Positions 24,880 to 37,205 of a stretch of DNA of 64,000 nt are shown here, piece after piece (within the stretch, counting starts at the first letter, position 1; the number at the start of each line of letters is the position of its first letter). This stretch comes from Chrysaora quinquecirrha. Its lineage: Eukaryota > Cnidaria > Scyphozoa > Semaeostomeae > Pelagiidae. The notes under the pieces were generated by a model that made no database searches, was not told where the DNA came from, and was given only the letters and a program-made list of their open reading frames with translations. The translations under genes were made by a program, and so were the position numbers. Location: NCBI GenBank assembly GCA_014526335.1, contig JACTAT010000006.1, positions 6,686,034-6,750,033 of the forward strand, given 5' to 3'.

Positions 24880-25869
24880 TGTAAGAGACAGTTTTAAACG
24901 TCATAAACGAAATGCACAAAAACAAGAAGTCCAGGCCCATCAGTGCTAAAAATCAGTGAGAGAAAGAGGGAGTCAGAATGGCCTAAAAATGTGTTTGGTA
25001 CATTCGTACCGCATGCCTGAATGGTCTGTTGGGTAGACCATTGATAACGTATACTAAAACAATCCATTTACCCAGTCTCCAGAGAATCTGAGTGCCAAAC
25101 CTAAACTATCTTATTTTAAGATTCAGATGTATGAAAAATGCTTACTTGCCCGTTTGCAGAGTATGGCTTTTTCCAACGAGATCTCGAGTGTGCAAGAACC
25201 CCTTTCTATTGTTCTCTCCTTTTGTTTAGCCTATTGTTCTATTCAAAAAATCGAGTGTGCAAGTGCCCAACTCTGCAATCTGGCACTTGTGTACTCCTCT
25301 GGGTTGAAAACATTTTTCGATGATTTTCTGCTTTTTAAGATAACTTTGAAACATAAATCTCTGTAAGGCTCTCTAATAATCCCACATTAGAATGCCAGGT
25401 TGTCACAAAGAATGGGGTTACATCACTCCAACATAATCTTGTGTCGTTTCTTAAAAACCTTTTTTGTTATTTTGAATATATTTTAACAGTTTTTAAGAAA
25501 ATAATATTCTTTCTTCCACCTGTTGATGGCTCTCTGAGTAGGCTTTTCTTCCAGGGTGCATTCCATGTAAACATTACCCCGAAGGTACGCCAATGTTTTG
25601 GAAATCGCCACCAGAAAACAATAGGAATTGTTATTTTAGACACTCTCACACCAGTTTCTATTGTTATTTTACGTTTGTCAGGCCAACACACCGAAAAAGT
25701 CCTATGTCCACGCCGAAGATCTTTGAGCCTAAGTACATGAAATTCAGCCTGGCTTTTCTTGTGTGATTCAGTGTGATCCCTAGTATAAAATGACTAAACT
25801 AATAATGCATGCATATTCTCAAACTACTAATAGGAAAATTTAGATGCAATTTCATTTGTTGTTTTTTAG
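24880..25869. promoter_or_regulatory. Region between the BTB gene and RPL13A
   Basis: This interval should hold the RPL13A promoter and first coding exon. I could not identify an ATG followed by a donor in the right phase. Several short open frames are present without similarity. Confidence 0.3.
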
Positions 25870-28800
25870 GTTGTTGTAATTGATGGTGCTGGCCATCTTA
25901 TTGGTCGTTTGGCTTCTGTGATTTCAAAAGCACTTCTCCAAGGTATATATAAACAAAAGTCTGGGTCTGAATCTTCTTTTTCCTTCAAGCCTGTATACTA
26001 TTTCCAAATAACTAAGATTGAAAAACTCAACCAATCCCAAGGGGTGACATATTGGTGATGCAGGATTTTGTTGCGGGAGGGTGGGCTTAAACCCTAAAGT
26101 TGTAAGCTTTGTAAGTACTTAAACTTGAAGCAAATTTAAAGAAAACTTTTTGAAATGCAAAAAGGGCTTGTTAAAATATGGAGAATAACCTGTTGTACAA
26201 ATTGTTTTTACTGAAGAATTTTTATCTTCTGAACAATAATTTTGATCTTTATTTGCTAATAACAGCTGATCGTCACTTGCAAGGTATCTTGTATTTGCAT
26301 GAAGCATATCATTGTGTCAGAGTCATTGAACTATAAATAAAAAGACTGGAACGATAACCTTATTGTGCAAAAAGCATAGCCAAAAATGGCGGACATTGGG
26401 CGAGAGCTTGCACGTATGCGCGAGATGCATGAACATAAGGTTCAGTATGAAAAAAATGAGAAAAAATGCAGTGCAAGACTGGTTTGAAGCCAAATATGAC
26501 AATGAATTTGAGATAAATCAAGAAAAATTAGTTTTAGATGTCAAAACACGCAGATTTGAGAGTAATTTAAGACCGTTGAAACTAGCTTATATTGATTCTG
26601 ATTGGATTTATGGACTAAAATGACGTTGCTCATAACAACTTTTGCGTAGGCCACCTTCAAAATATTAAGTCCAGTTACTAGATCTGAGATGAAAACCACT
26701 AAAAAATACGAATAATACATTTTAGGAAACAGTTTTACATAGTTATAATGCTAATTATCTTTATATATAACATATTGACATTGAAATCTTGGATTTTATT
26801 GTCACCTGAACCAATCTGAACGAAGCCTGCTCTCATACTTCATATACAGCAGTTTATTCTTAATATACTGGGTCCAGATGTTCTTTCATAATGTCTTCCT
26901 TTCTGTTTTTCCATGAAACTTTAACCTTTTTAAAATACATTATATGATAAGTTCTTCTAGCTCTGCACCTTTTTGAAATCAGTGATCAGGTGGCCTAAGC
27001 TTTGTTTACAGCAACTTCAACACAGCTGTTCTTCATTTCAAAAACAAATTTTGAAAATATAACTCCAGGTTCAGTTGCAGTAGCTATTTCTTTCATTTTT
27101 CCACCCAAAAACCACCAGGTTAAACCAATTTTCGTGCACAAAATCAAGCAATACGTGAATGCATATTTTACGTACTGAGCCCTTGTTTTTCTGGAAATCC
27201 ATACGTGCAGACATTCCTCAGGCACGCAAAATTGGTTGCGCTTTCTACCTGCATTAGAACAATAGAATTGTCGTTCCAGTCATTTTATTTATAGTTCAAT
27301 GATCAGAGTCAGCTGAACTGGACCACTTCATTATATTGGTTTACAATGTGTTGCAACCTTTTTATTTTTAGGACAAAGAGTAGTTGTTGTAAGATGCGAA
27401 GAAATCAATATAAGTGGAAATTTCTACAGAAATAAATGTAAGTTATTGATTGAGATTGAGAAAAAATTAAAAGAAAGGCAGCAATTTGTATCTCTAATAG
27501 TCTTTGAATTTTATTAAATTTCAGTAGCATGATATGCATTTAAGAAAAATTTAAAAGATTCGTATCTCTAATAGTCTTTGAATTGTATGAAATTTCAGTA
27601 GCATGATATGCATTTAAGCTTGTCAAAGGATTATTTTACTGTGCAGCAAAGTTAAAATTGGAACAAGTTTTGGAAATTGAAAACATCATTTTTCCCTGAA
27701 ATTGTTTCTTATTTTAATCCTTCTATTAAAATTTTCATTTCTTGAGATCAAGCTTTGTAAAGTAAAAAAAATAAGAAGTTTTTAGCCTTACTGGATTCAT
27801 TACAGAAACGTTTACCAGCAATCTGGCACAATTCTGTTTGACAAAAGAATTCCGAGATTTATTGTATGTTGTATAGAGCAGGGGTGTGTGCTAATTCAGC
27901 TTGCTCCTGTAGCATAAATTTATGAATAATCTCTTACAAATCTTTGAGTAGTCATTGTTTTGAAAATATCGAAGTTTTCTTGCTACGATATGTTCAAATT
28001 GAATTTATTTATTCCCAGTGTATGCCAAGAAAGTCTAAATAGAGGATGAAGATTTTCTCTAAGAAATGAAATTGCTTTCTTTGTAGTGAAATACTTGGAG
28101 TACTTGAGAAAGAGAATGAACACCAATCCATCCCGTGGACCTTACCATTTCCGTGCACCAAGCCGTGTCCTTTTCAAGACTGTCAGAGGTAATAAAATAC
28201 ACCTCTTCACATGTTTTGCAATAACCAGGCCTTTTCATTTGACTTGTGTGATAATACAGGCATGCACTGACAAAAGTGCAAGTTAAGTTGCGCTTGTGTA
28301 TCACCACACAGGCAAACATCTATTCTGATTCCATATGTGGAAAATGAGAAGCCATTGCAATTGTATTCCTTCATTCTGATGTAACTGCATGTCTTCTGTT
28401 TTCCCTTCATTTGTCACATTATTTAGTGGTCATATACTGCCTCTGTTTATTCAAAGGATGGATGAAGTTTGTTAGAATAAGATTTAGATTTAGTTTGCAC
28501 TTTGATTTTGGCTGATTCAGATCTTAACTAATTTTGAAATGTCCCTAAACCATAACAAGGAACAATTGCAGATGCCTATTTTGCTTGTAAACATAAAAAA
28601 TTTGTAATTCTGTGTAATTCTGATCACAGATAATAAGGCAAATTTGCCATCGAGAAATTTTGAAGGCCAAGCTACTTTGTCATAACTTAATTCATATTTC
28701 TGAAATTAAGAAATATTTGCTTGCTCTCCAAAGTTACCTGGAATAAAGATATTTGAAATCACCCTTATGTGGAGACCATTAATTCTTTTGGTGAACACAA

Positions 28801-31800
28801 GTGCTGGGTAGCTTTCTCTATCACAAAGTTGATCTTGCTTATCATTTTCAACTGCTTTTTGAGATTCCTATCAATTTCATATGTATATTTGCTTTTCTGC
28901 TACCTGGATTTTTTGTACCTGTGAGATACCAAACCTGCATAATTTTGCTCTTGAAAAAGCCTATTAGCCTATAAATTTTAACTTGACGCCCTTGATGCGG
29001 CGAGGTTTCTATGACACCCGATGCGGTGAACTTAATACCAGTTTAGCCTTGGAAAGACAAGATACCACTCAGCTGCCTTTTGACTTGATTCCTTTTAACT
29101 TGCAGCCTTCTGAACTCTCGCTAGAGTCCGGGGAGGTTGTGGGATGCCATGGGAGCTAACCTCCCGGACTCTAGCGAAAGTTCAGAAGGCTGCAAGTTAA
29201 AAGGAATCAAGTCAAAAGGCAGCTGAGTGGTATCTTGTCTTTCCAAGGCTAAACTGGTATTAAGTTCACCGCATCGGGTGTCATAGAAACCTCGCTCGCA
29301 TCGCTGGCGCCAAGTTAAAAGCTAGTCTACTTGTAATGGTAAAACATAAGTGAATTGATAAAAGGGTATTACATTCTTGACAAAAAAAGAACATCATGAA
29401 CATAATAATACCAAATTTATAGCAGCAGATCCTGCGAGAAATTGATTTCTGTTCAGGGAACCTAAATATTTACTCCATCCATAGCCGTTGTCATCTTCAT
29501 AATTATCACCATCACCATCGTCATCATCATCATCGTCATCATCATTATCATCATCATCATTATCATCATCATCATTATCATTATCATCATCATCATTATC
29601 ATAATCATCGTCGGATCATAATCATCATTATCATCATCATCATCATAGTTATCATAACCGTCAAAATTATCATTATCGCCGTCACCAACCATCACATTAT
29701 AATCACCATTAGAATCCTTCTTATCATCATCATCATTATCATCATCATAATCATCATCGTCATGATAATCATAATCATAATCATCGTCAGATCATAATCA
29801 TCATTATCATCATCATGTCATCAAATCTCATTATGCTATCAAAATCATAATATTAATAATAGTCATCATCATCATCATCATCATCATGGTTGTCGTCATC
29901 ATCACAATCATAATTATCTTCATGTCGTCAAAATCCGAATCATCATCATCATTATAATTTACCCCTGAAAATTGAAAATCCTACGTGGCTTTAAGCTGAT
30001 TATGGGTCGTGTTACGTTATTTTTGCTGATTTGGGGTCGTTTTGGATGGTTCCGCGTTTTAGTAAGTATAACAAACTTCTGCAGAACAAAAAGTTCAATG
30101 ATTCAATGTACGTGAAGTGAAAGGAACATAATACATGGCCGCAATCAAAACCGAAAACTTGTTGAAGCCGAGATAAAATTGAAATTTCAACAAACTTTTG
30201 ATTCTCAAAACATTTAGAAAAATATGGCATGCACTGCCTGGGCAGAAAGGGCGTCAATCAAAAAAGAACCACTATTCTAGGTGGCCCAAGGAAAGAGCCT
30301 TCCTTATGTTATCGAACAATGGGCCATAACAAAGGGGCAACCTAATTTGCATTTTAGCAGTTTAGCACACAGAAGATATTAATATTGATGCAACAGTTCA
30401 GCCAACCATCTCATTCCATTCCACATTCCTCCATTCCACGTTTCCGCTACCTTGTAAACCGATTCCCAAGATACAACCGCAATCAAAACCGCACTAACAA
30501 AAGCGCCCGCAACTGAGAACGAAACTTTTGAAACTGAAATAAAATCAATTTTAACCAACTTAAAGTTCAAAAAGATTTAGAAAAATAGATGGTGCACTGC
30601 CTTGGGAGTATAGGGTTCAAACAAAAAAAGAAGCGCATTTCTAGGTGGCCCACGAAAAAAGCCTTTTGGGGGCAAAATTACAATGGGCCAGAACAAAGGG
30701 CAACCTAATTTGCATATAAGCAGATTAGTAATATAGGATGGAAAAAAACATTTGTTGAATAACCGCACTGTGTGAATTTTAACAGGTATGATTCCTCACA
30801 AGACAAAGAGAGGTATGGAAGCATTGAACCGACTCAAGGTATTTGAAGGAATCCCACCAATGTACATGAAAACTAAGAGAATGGTTGTTCCATCTGCACT
30901 TAGAGTTGTCAAACTCAAGCCTGGAAGAAAGGTAACTTACCTATTTGATTTTTGAAATTTTGTGCTTTAATTCAGATTTGATATTGTTTTCATTTTTATG
31001 GAGACATTATTTTGGACACTTTCGGAGACCTGTTTATGGCAAACAACCAACTACCTTAATAGGCCTTCCAAAATAAGACCACATGGCCTGCCCTTCAATT
31101 AAAAAAAATAAATAAATCACCCAACTTGGGTTTTCCTTGTTATTCTAATTTTTTTGGTTTCTTAATTTTCATTATACAACGTTCTTCCATGAACGGCCAA
31201 CATTATGAATTTTGATTAAAATTTTGGCACTTTTAATACCATATTTGCAGGTATTGTTATAAATTTTGGTTCAGAAAAAGTGGGAGTTCAGGAAGTCAGA
31301 CAGCTTTTGAAATCATAGACATTGAGCTATACAGCAAAACTCAAATCCAACCTGTTTTAAGATCAGATTCTTGTCTTTCAACAAAATCCCTTTCATTTCA
31401 GACTTCTTTGAAGCAAAATGCTGGTCACACTTACGCTTATTAAATTCTTATTTCTTTTATGTTGGAAATAAAAAGATTGCCCCATTATCACATAATGATG
31501 AAAACTTTGAAATAACATTGCCATTATTCAACCTGCTTTACCCTTATCTCCAACTATACTCTGCTTAACTGGACTAAAATTTTGTCATGATATTCAAGCT
31601 TTTTCCCAGAACTTCAACCTGATAACCAATTAATAAATTTTTTGCTAAATTAAAAAAAATATGGATTGTAAGCCTAAGATTAAGTTTTCTTTTTAGTTTT
31701 GTGTACTTGGACGTCTTTCACATGAAGTGGGCTGGAAATACCAGGATGTGGTTAAAACTCTAGAAGAGAAACGCAAGGCGAAATCAGCACTTTATTATGA

Positions 31801-32143
31801 AACCAAGAAGAAAATGGAGGTAACAGGCTCTTCAATTGTTCAAATTTCATTTATTGTAATAGTATGTTGTATTGCATTCTTTTTCTTATAAGAACCAGAT
31901 AATTTTTGCTGAGGCTCACATTTTCATGTTAGAAAACAGGTAGGACAACTATCTAAAATGGGAGGTTGAGAATTTTCTTGGGATTATTTTCTAGCAGGGT
32001 AGTTATGTTTACAGCTTTAACACAATTTAACACACTTTCTGACACATTTTTCTGTTTTATAGAAACTGAAATCCAAGGCAGAAGTTGAAAAGGCTGCTGA
32101 ACTAAAAGAAGTAAATGAAACATTAGCCCAGTATGGTTATTAA
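25870..32143 (+). CDS. RPL13A: 60S ribosomal protein L13a (uL13), first exon not located
   Basis: A component of the large ribosomal subunit. Six exons join in phase: 25870-25942, 27372-27437, 28087-28188, 30786-30931, 31697-31819 and 32063-32143. They give 196 residues to the TAA stop, against about 203 in the vertebrate protein, so only a few N-terminal residues are missing. Signatures are [79 protein letters not shown], and [13 protein letters not shown] followed by a Lys/Glu-rich C-terminal helix. AATAAA at 32143-32148 overlaps the stop. The first coding exon, probably ATG plus a few codons ending in phase 0, lies upstream and was not found. The introns carry an hAT-like element, a long palindrome and microsatellites. 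Confidence 0.96.
26324..27301. mobile_element. 978-bp element with 8-bp target duplication (hAT- or P-like), in RPL13A intron
   Basis: Terminal inverted repeats of about 30 bp begin CATTGAACTATAAATAAAA and end in the reverse complement, including GACTGGAACGA. Flanks GTCAGAGT (26316-26323) and ATCAGAGT (27302-27309) differ at one base, which fits an 8-bp target duplication. Weak inverted similarity extends further inward (TGCACGTATG, CAGTA). No intact transposase is present. Short frames inside at 26363-26623 (plus) and 26995-27225 (minus) are unidentified. Confidence 0.8.
27488..27618. repeat. Intronic direct duplication, 57 bp x 2
   Basis: The segment from GTATCTCTAATAGTCTTTG to GATATGCATTTAAG occurs at 27488-27544 and again at 27562-27618, with few differences. 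It lies in an RPL13A intron. I looked for snoRNA C and D boxes here because vertebrate RPL13A introns host box C/D snoRNAs, but found none convincing. Confidence 0.85.
28976..29320. mobile_element. Near-perfect foldback palindrome in RPL13A intron
   Basis: Two arms of about 163 bp (28976-29138 and 29158-29320) are almost exact inverse copies around a 19-base loop. The outer ends read TTTTAACTTGACGCC and GGCGCCAAGTTAAAA. The transcribed intron would form a very long hairpin. No target duplication was resolved and no protein is encoded. It is most simply a foldback MITE. Confidence 0.9.
29476..29960. repeat. ATC/ATT microsatellite in RPL13A intron
   Basis: The tract is a long imperfect (ATC)n with ATAATC and TTATC variants and CG-containing interruptions. 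A block with CGTC(G/A)GATCATAATC repeats at 29608 and 29785, suggesting internal duplication. Confidence 0.9.
30060..30775. repeat. Imperfect tandem pair in RPL13A intron
   Basis: Two related segments share GCAATCAAAACCG, CAAATTTAGAAAAATA-like, GGTGGCCCA(C/A)G(A/G)AA and GGGCAACCTAATTTGCAT. They lie about 30120-30370 and 30475-30735, in the same orientation. They are diverged copies of an unidentified repeat. Confidence 0.6.
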
Positions 32144-32149
32144 ATAAAT

Positions 32150-34680
32150 GATGATTAAACTTGTGAATATATGTAGCTTCCTTTCGTCTTCACTCTGAAT
32201 ATGTTTTTGTCCATGGCTATTTCTGTTTTGCAATGCAGCTGCTAAACAAATTTCATCTGCATTATTCACGGTAGCAACGTAGTTGATAACGTGTTTAAAA
32301 CCAGTGGAATCAGTGTTTCCACTTTTGAAATCTTGCTTTCCTTAAAACAGGGTCAACATTTTTCAAAATTCCTTAAAATTCCTTAAACCAAAATTGTGCT
32401 TTCCTTGAAAATTTCCTTGTCACTGTTATTCCAAAGTATGCCGTGTTAGATTGTATCTGGCAGTTTCTAACAATTACTATCAAGCATTTGCAGCTTATAA
32501 ATAGCGAATTAAATTCCCTAAACTACAAAAGATGCACGTTCTTACTCTCTTTATCCACAACTTGAAAAGTGGATCCTCTAGCCAAGAATCTTGAAACTTC
32601 TGCTAGTATTTTTTCTTCTTTTCAGTAGTTAAGGCTGCACTTTTACCATCAAATAAGTTTCGCTTCATCGTGCCGGTACATCAACTCCAATCGAAAATGA
32701 TGTTTTGAGCGAAAAAGACGATTTGATTTATTTAAAAAAGAAACAAAATGTATTGCAAAAAACGTGTATCCCTTACGATTTTGGTTGAATTATCATCACA
32801 CGAAAGTGCGAATGGCTGTTTCATGGTAACTTTAAAGATAAAGGAATGCAACATCTGACAAAAGTCTTTTGTTTTCCTCGCAAAGCCGTCAACATGTTCT
32901 TAAAGAGGCCGTTACAAACAAAATGATATTGCAATTTTTATGTCGCTGACACCTCACACGCTTTATCTGTGTTGCGATGGGTGCATTTTTCTTTTTTGAA
33001 GTATAATACACTTAGGGTACAAAAGTATTGCAACGCTTGACCTAAAATGGCGGCCAACAGTAGCCGTAGGCCCAAAAACACAAAATTTACATAACAAAGC
33101 CATGGCGGCTCAGGGGCTTCGCCCAACTTTATTTAGGCGGGAAAATGTTCACAATTTCATTGAGTTTCAATTAAAATGAAAAGTAAATGATTTATTTGTT
33201 GCTTTTGATGGAAAATAATGAAAAACTTTGAAGCAGTGCCTTCCAAATTTTCTGGAAAATATTTCAAGGGTTGTCTTGAAAAACAGCGATGTATGAACCA
33301 CTATCGTGACTTTAGCTACAAAGTTTCGTGGTTTTTCGAGACAAAATAGTTTAAACTTGTAATTACCATTTAAATTTTTGCTCCAAGTGTGCACTTAGAG
33401 AAGAATTCAGGGTTGAAATATTGATAAAGATTTTAGGTGAGTAACTTTTGAAGTTGTTGTTTTGATGCGAAAGTGGAATCGAAAAGTCGAACCGCGCCCA
33501 AAAGGTAGAACCGCGCCCTTAATTCAATAGTTTCCATGGTTTTCTAGCTCATGTTTTTCTAGCTCATGACACATGAGACGTGAATTTTCCGCAGGAAACC
33601 GCGCCCTTAAAATAGTCCTCATACAATGGATTCCATTGTCTAGCTTGTCTAGCTCTTGACACAAATTGGCGTCCTGAGATATGTATTTTCCGCAGGAACA
33701 AAAGTCCTCATACAATTGATTCTATTGTCTGGCTTATGCTTGACGCATGACAAATTGGCGTTCTGAGACGTGTATTTTCCGCAGGAACAAAAGCCTCATA
33801 TATTGTCTAGCTTATGCTTGACGCATGACAGGTGAAAAACTGGTCAGATGTTCAAACTGTTCACGAAGGAAGAATGAAGTCTGAAAATTGTTTGTCCTGC
33901 TTTGAACTGTTTTGGACTGTCATGGTGTTGAATTGATACTACACTTTTTTAAAATAAGCAACTAGGGCTGAGATGTTGTTAAAATTTTTGGTGAAATAGC
34001 TTTTTTATACTTTACATCCTTGCAAACTTGTCCTGTACATTGAAAAGCCAAAAAAGAGCCAAAATAAGGGATTTTTTTGGGGGGGGGTACCAGTCCTTCT
34101 ACGAGGGCTGAAATACCAGATGTGTTTAGCAACATTTGAGGGCTTGACCAAAGTCCAGTTGCTTATCAAAAATGTGTACCACTTGAAGTTGATGTTGAGT
34201 TTTTCAAACAAGATATTATGACAGAATACCGTGAAGACATGTCGTAGAAAAACTGCTTTATTTAGAACAGATAGATTTTGAATATAATCCTAGAAAAGTT
34301 ATAACCAAAATGTATGAACACTGTTGATTTTTCTCTTATCTCTGTTATCTTAACTAAACACAAATTTAACTGGAAACTTTGTTCTGTTGTTACATACTCT
34401 GAAGTACCAAATAGGCAACTTTGCTTTCTTCACTTCCAAAAATTTTGTAAAAGCGTCCCATAATTCCATCCCCAAATAAGCACAGTGTATTACTATATGC
34501 TACAGTAGCATGTTTCAATTTCGTCCTCCTGAGGGCTTATAAATGAACCATTAATAACTTACATTCATTGTTCTGTTCACAATCACATTAAGTGTATTGT
34601 ATTGAGTGAGCATTCATATACATTTTTTGTTGATTTGTTAAATATTTCCTAATCTATTACATTCTGACTCTTAAAAGAGA
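32150..34680. other. Intergenic, no recognised gene
   Basis: AT-rich sequence with short open frames lacking similarity. It contains a tandem repeat at 33540-33835, listed separately. The rest shows nothing I can support as a gene. Confidence 0.45.
33540..33835. repeat. Imperfect tandem repeat, about 100 bp unit
   Basis: Roughly three copies of a unit contain TTTTCCGCAGGAA, (A)GTCCTCATACAA, TCCATTGTCTAGCTT and a (T)TGACGCATGACA-like end. Copies differ by small deletions. Confidence 0.8.
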
Positions 34681-34689
34681 GGTTATGAA

Positions 34690-35450
34690 TTATTTCCCAT
34701 TCTCAGTTTGGATTTTTCGTCTCTTGGGAATAGCTTCTAAAATCGATGTTACTACTCCAGGCTTGAGATTCCTCGGAACTCTTGAGTTTCTCTCCAGAAA
34801 TCTTTTCAATATTTGGTCAGAAGGAACAGCAAAATTAATTTTTGTTCTTTCTGTCACTTTCATGTGGCCCAATTGTGAACTTCCATCCACAACACACCTT
34901 CTAAATTTCAAGCCCCTTGAAAACCGTACCCATTTTCCATGGAATAAAAGGTATCCGAAAATCCAAAAAAGCAACGACTCCTTTCTGTACCTCATACTGC
35001 TAGCATTTCTGCACGAATAAAAACGAACGACATCAAGAAAAAGAAGCAATGCTATGTTATTCATGGGGAATTTATCTTCGGAGACGAGTTTTAAGAACCG
35101 TGCTAAGTCTGCTAGTAAGTTGTATTTTCTCAAAGTTGGCAGGGCCTTTTTTAACAGAGACATTATTTCGTCATCGCAACCTACTTCAGCGTCAGAAAAC
35201 TCTTTATCCTTGAAGTCGTCTGTCATGTTCTGAAAGTATTCATCAATTTCTTAATCATCGTTAATTTCAAAGATCCCAGATACTGATAAATCAGAAGGGA
35301 ACAAACATTTCCTTGGCATAGAATCTGCAAAGTCGTCTCCGTTGTCCATATCGACCTGTTTTGTATGTTGCAAGAACGTATCAAACGATGAGCACGGGCT
35401 GCTTGCCCTTCTAGGAGCATGCTGCAAAAATTTTGGTACAGCTCATCCAT
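34690..35450 (-). pseudogene. Unidentified protein ORF, disrupted
   Basis: Two minus-strand frames meet here: 35450-35223 (75 aa, MDELYQNFCSMLLEGQ) and 35226-34690 (178 aa, MTDDFKDKEFSDAEVG). The sequence just upstream of the second start, read in its frame, continues as a plausible hydrophilic protein with one in-frame TAA near 35253. Reaching the first frame needs a one-base shift near 35375. The second ORF has a leucine-rich helical part (EIMSLLKKALPTLRKYNLL) and a basic end (RNLKPGV...IPKRRK). I recognise no family. It could be a decayed duplicate or transposon-derived gene, or a real gene with an assembly error. Confidence 0.4.
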
Positions 35451-35732
35451 CGAGATTTTAATTCATTCTCACATTTGGTCAGTACAACACACTTTTGTAA
35501 GGAACAATTGTCCTAAGCAGGTTCTAGAAATACAAATATCAACTACAGAACAAAACTTCGCTGTGTTTTGAAATACATCAGATTATCTCACGCAAACGAC
35601 TCTTGTGAACTTGACATTCATAGTATAGTCCGGTTTTCCGTTGTGTTGACTAAGAAACGATGTACTAATCCCGCGCGATAAGTTATAAAAATAACAACGG
35701 ACAAAGTGATTCGAAGATTGATTACAGTTGAT

Positions 35733-36309
35733 CAACCCCACCGTACTGAACATCCGCCACGGTACTCAGAGATGCCTCCCCACGGTACTGAACATCCCCC
35801 ACGGTACTCATGATGCCTCCCCACGGTACTGAGCAACCCCACGGTACTCAGAGATGCCTCCCCACTGTACTCATGATATCCCCACGGTACTGAACATCCC
35901 CACGGTACTCATGATGCCTCCCCACAGACATCATGATATCCCTCCACGGTACTCAAGATGCCTCCCCACGGTACTGAACATCCCCACGGTACTCAAGGTA
36001 TCCCCCACGGTACTGAATATCCGCCACGGTACTCACGGATGCCTCCCCACAGACATCATGATATCCCCACTGTACTCAAGATGCCTCCCCACGGTACTGA
36101 ACATCCCCACGGTACTCAGGATGCCTCCCCACAGAAATCATGGTATCCCCCCACGGTACTGAACATCCCCCACGGTACTCAAGATGTCGCCCCACGGTAC
36201 TCAGGATGCCTCCCCACGGTACTGAACATCCCCCACGGTACTCAGGGATGCCTCCCCACATGTACTGAACATCCCCCACGGTACTGCGCATCCCCCACGG
36301 TACTGCACA
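35733..36309. repeat. Minisatellite of CCCCACGGTACT units
   Basis: About two dozen short units are built from CCCCACGGTACT followed by GAACATC, CATGATGCCTC, CAGGATGCCTC or an ACAGACATCATGATATC variant. They alternate irregularly. It is more GC-rich than its surroundings. Open frames on both strands (His/Pro/Thr-rich) come from the repeat. Confidence 0.95.
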
Positions 36310-36820
36310 CACGTTACACGGGGTGATTCTGTTGCTACCGTGTTGAAGCCGTTCGGCTTCTTGTTTACTTTGAGAACGTTTCTTTGGTAAGGTCTCCTGG
36401 TGCTTGTTGCCAGCGATGCCAACACGAAAAATGCCACTCGATACGCTGTTTATCGCAATTTTGAAGTTTTGTTCAACTCATAAACTATCCACTTGATACG
36501 GTTAGGAGGCCAAGCAGCGAGGTATTAAATTAGAAGTAATGTAGTTATGTAAATCAAGCACTCGCATATCTAGATCATCTATATTTAAATACCTGGTGTT
36601 CAAAAGGCCATCATTCAAGAAAAGCAATAGAATAGAATAACATTTGTTTTCTAAATTTAACTTTTCTTCAAAATTTCCCCACAACCTTGCAAAAAAAAAA
36701 CAACAGATACAGAAATGCAGCTAGAATAATAACATGATAATTCAAAAGGTTTAACTTTTTGTTTCTTTTTTTTTAAGTGTTTCTCTCTTCTAGTCATTAT
36801 GGCAGAACTGCACTCGAAAC

Positions 36821-36826
36821 TTTATT
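36821..36826 (-). terminator. Poly(A) signal AATAAA for the NUPR1-like gene
   Basis: TTTATT on the plus strand reads AATAAA on the minus strand, about 185 bp after the NUPR1-like stop codon. Confidence 0.45.
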
Positions 36827-37010
36827 TCAAACTTTAGCTTGTGTACTGCTGAGCATATTATGAAAATAAAAATACAATCTTCTCGTTCACCCAACATTAT
36901 TACTTTGCGTTGCATGACGAGAGACCATTCTCTCTGTTTGCCTTCAGCCTATGTCCTCATCAATTCAGGTTCGTATTCTTGGCAGGGTATGATGTGTCAT
37001 GGCGGAGTGT

Positions 37011-37205
37011 CTAGGCAAGCAATTTGAGTTTACGACGCTTCTCGGTGTTGATAAATTTCTGAAGGACTTTCCTTTCGTGGCCAGCTGGGATATGTCTGTT
37101 GGTGTTCATGCTTGCTTCACGTTTTGATCGTCCTTTTCTTGTCTGTGGCTCAATGACTTTTCGGTCGAAATTATAGTAGTCATATTCATCAAAATATTCC
37201 TCCAT
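37011..37205 (-). CDS. NUPR1: Nuclear protein 1-like (NUPR1/NUPR2 family)
   Basis: A single exon encodes 64 aa from ATG 37205 (MEEYFDEYDYYNFDRKV). An in-frame ATG at 37226 would add seven residues. I prefer the inner start because it opens the acidic/aromatic stretch typical of the family. The conserved core RKGRSKREASMNTNRHIPAG then HERKVLQKFINTEKRRK matches the basic helix-loop-helix-like segment of vertebrate NUPR1 (KGRTKREAA-NTNRPSPGGHERK). Family members are small, largely disordered chromatin-associated stress-response proteins. The length is close to the 80 or so residues of vertebrate forms. No intron is needed. The identification is by motif, and NUPR1 versus NUPR2 cannot be decided. 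Confidence 0.82.
   Translation of the reverse strand: MEEYFDEYDYYNFDRKVIEPQTRKGRSKREASMNTNRHIPAGHERKVLQKFINTEKRRKLKLLA

Noticed and set aside
26363..26623. Plus-strand ORF in the RPL13A intron ([17 protein letters not shown] in another frame, then [14 protein letters not shown])
   Set aside because: The protein-like part needs a frameshift in an A run. It lies inside a transposon, and its 5' half resembles the inverted right arm. No family was recognised.
25943..32062. Box C/D snoRNAs in RPL13A introns, as found in vertebrates
   Set aside because: I looked for paired RTGATGA and CTGA boxes with short terminal stems and found none that were convincing by eye.
36201..36437. Minus-strand ORF across the minisatellite edge
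   Set aside because: Most of it is minisatellite translation, and the non-repeat part has no similarity.
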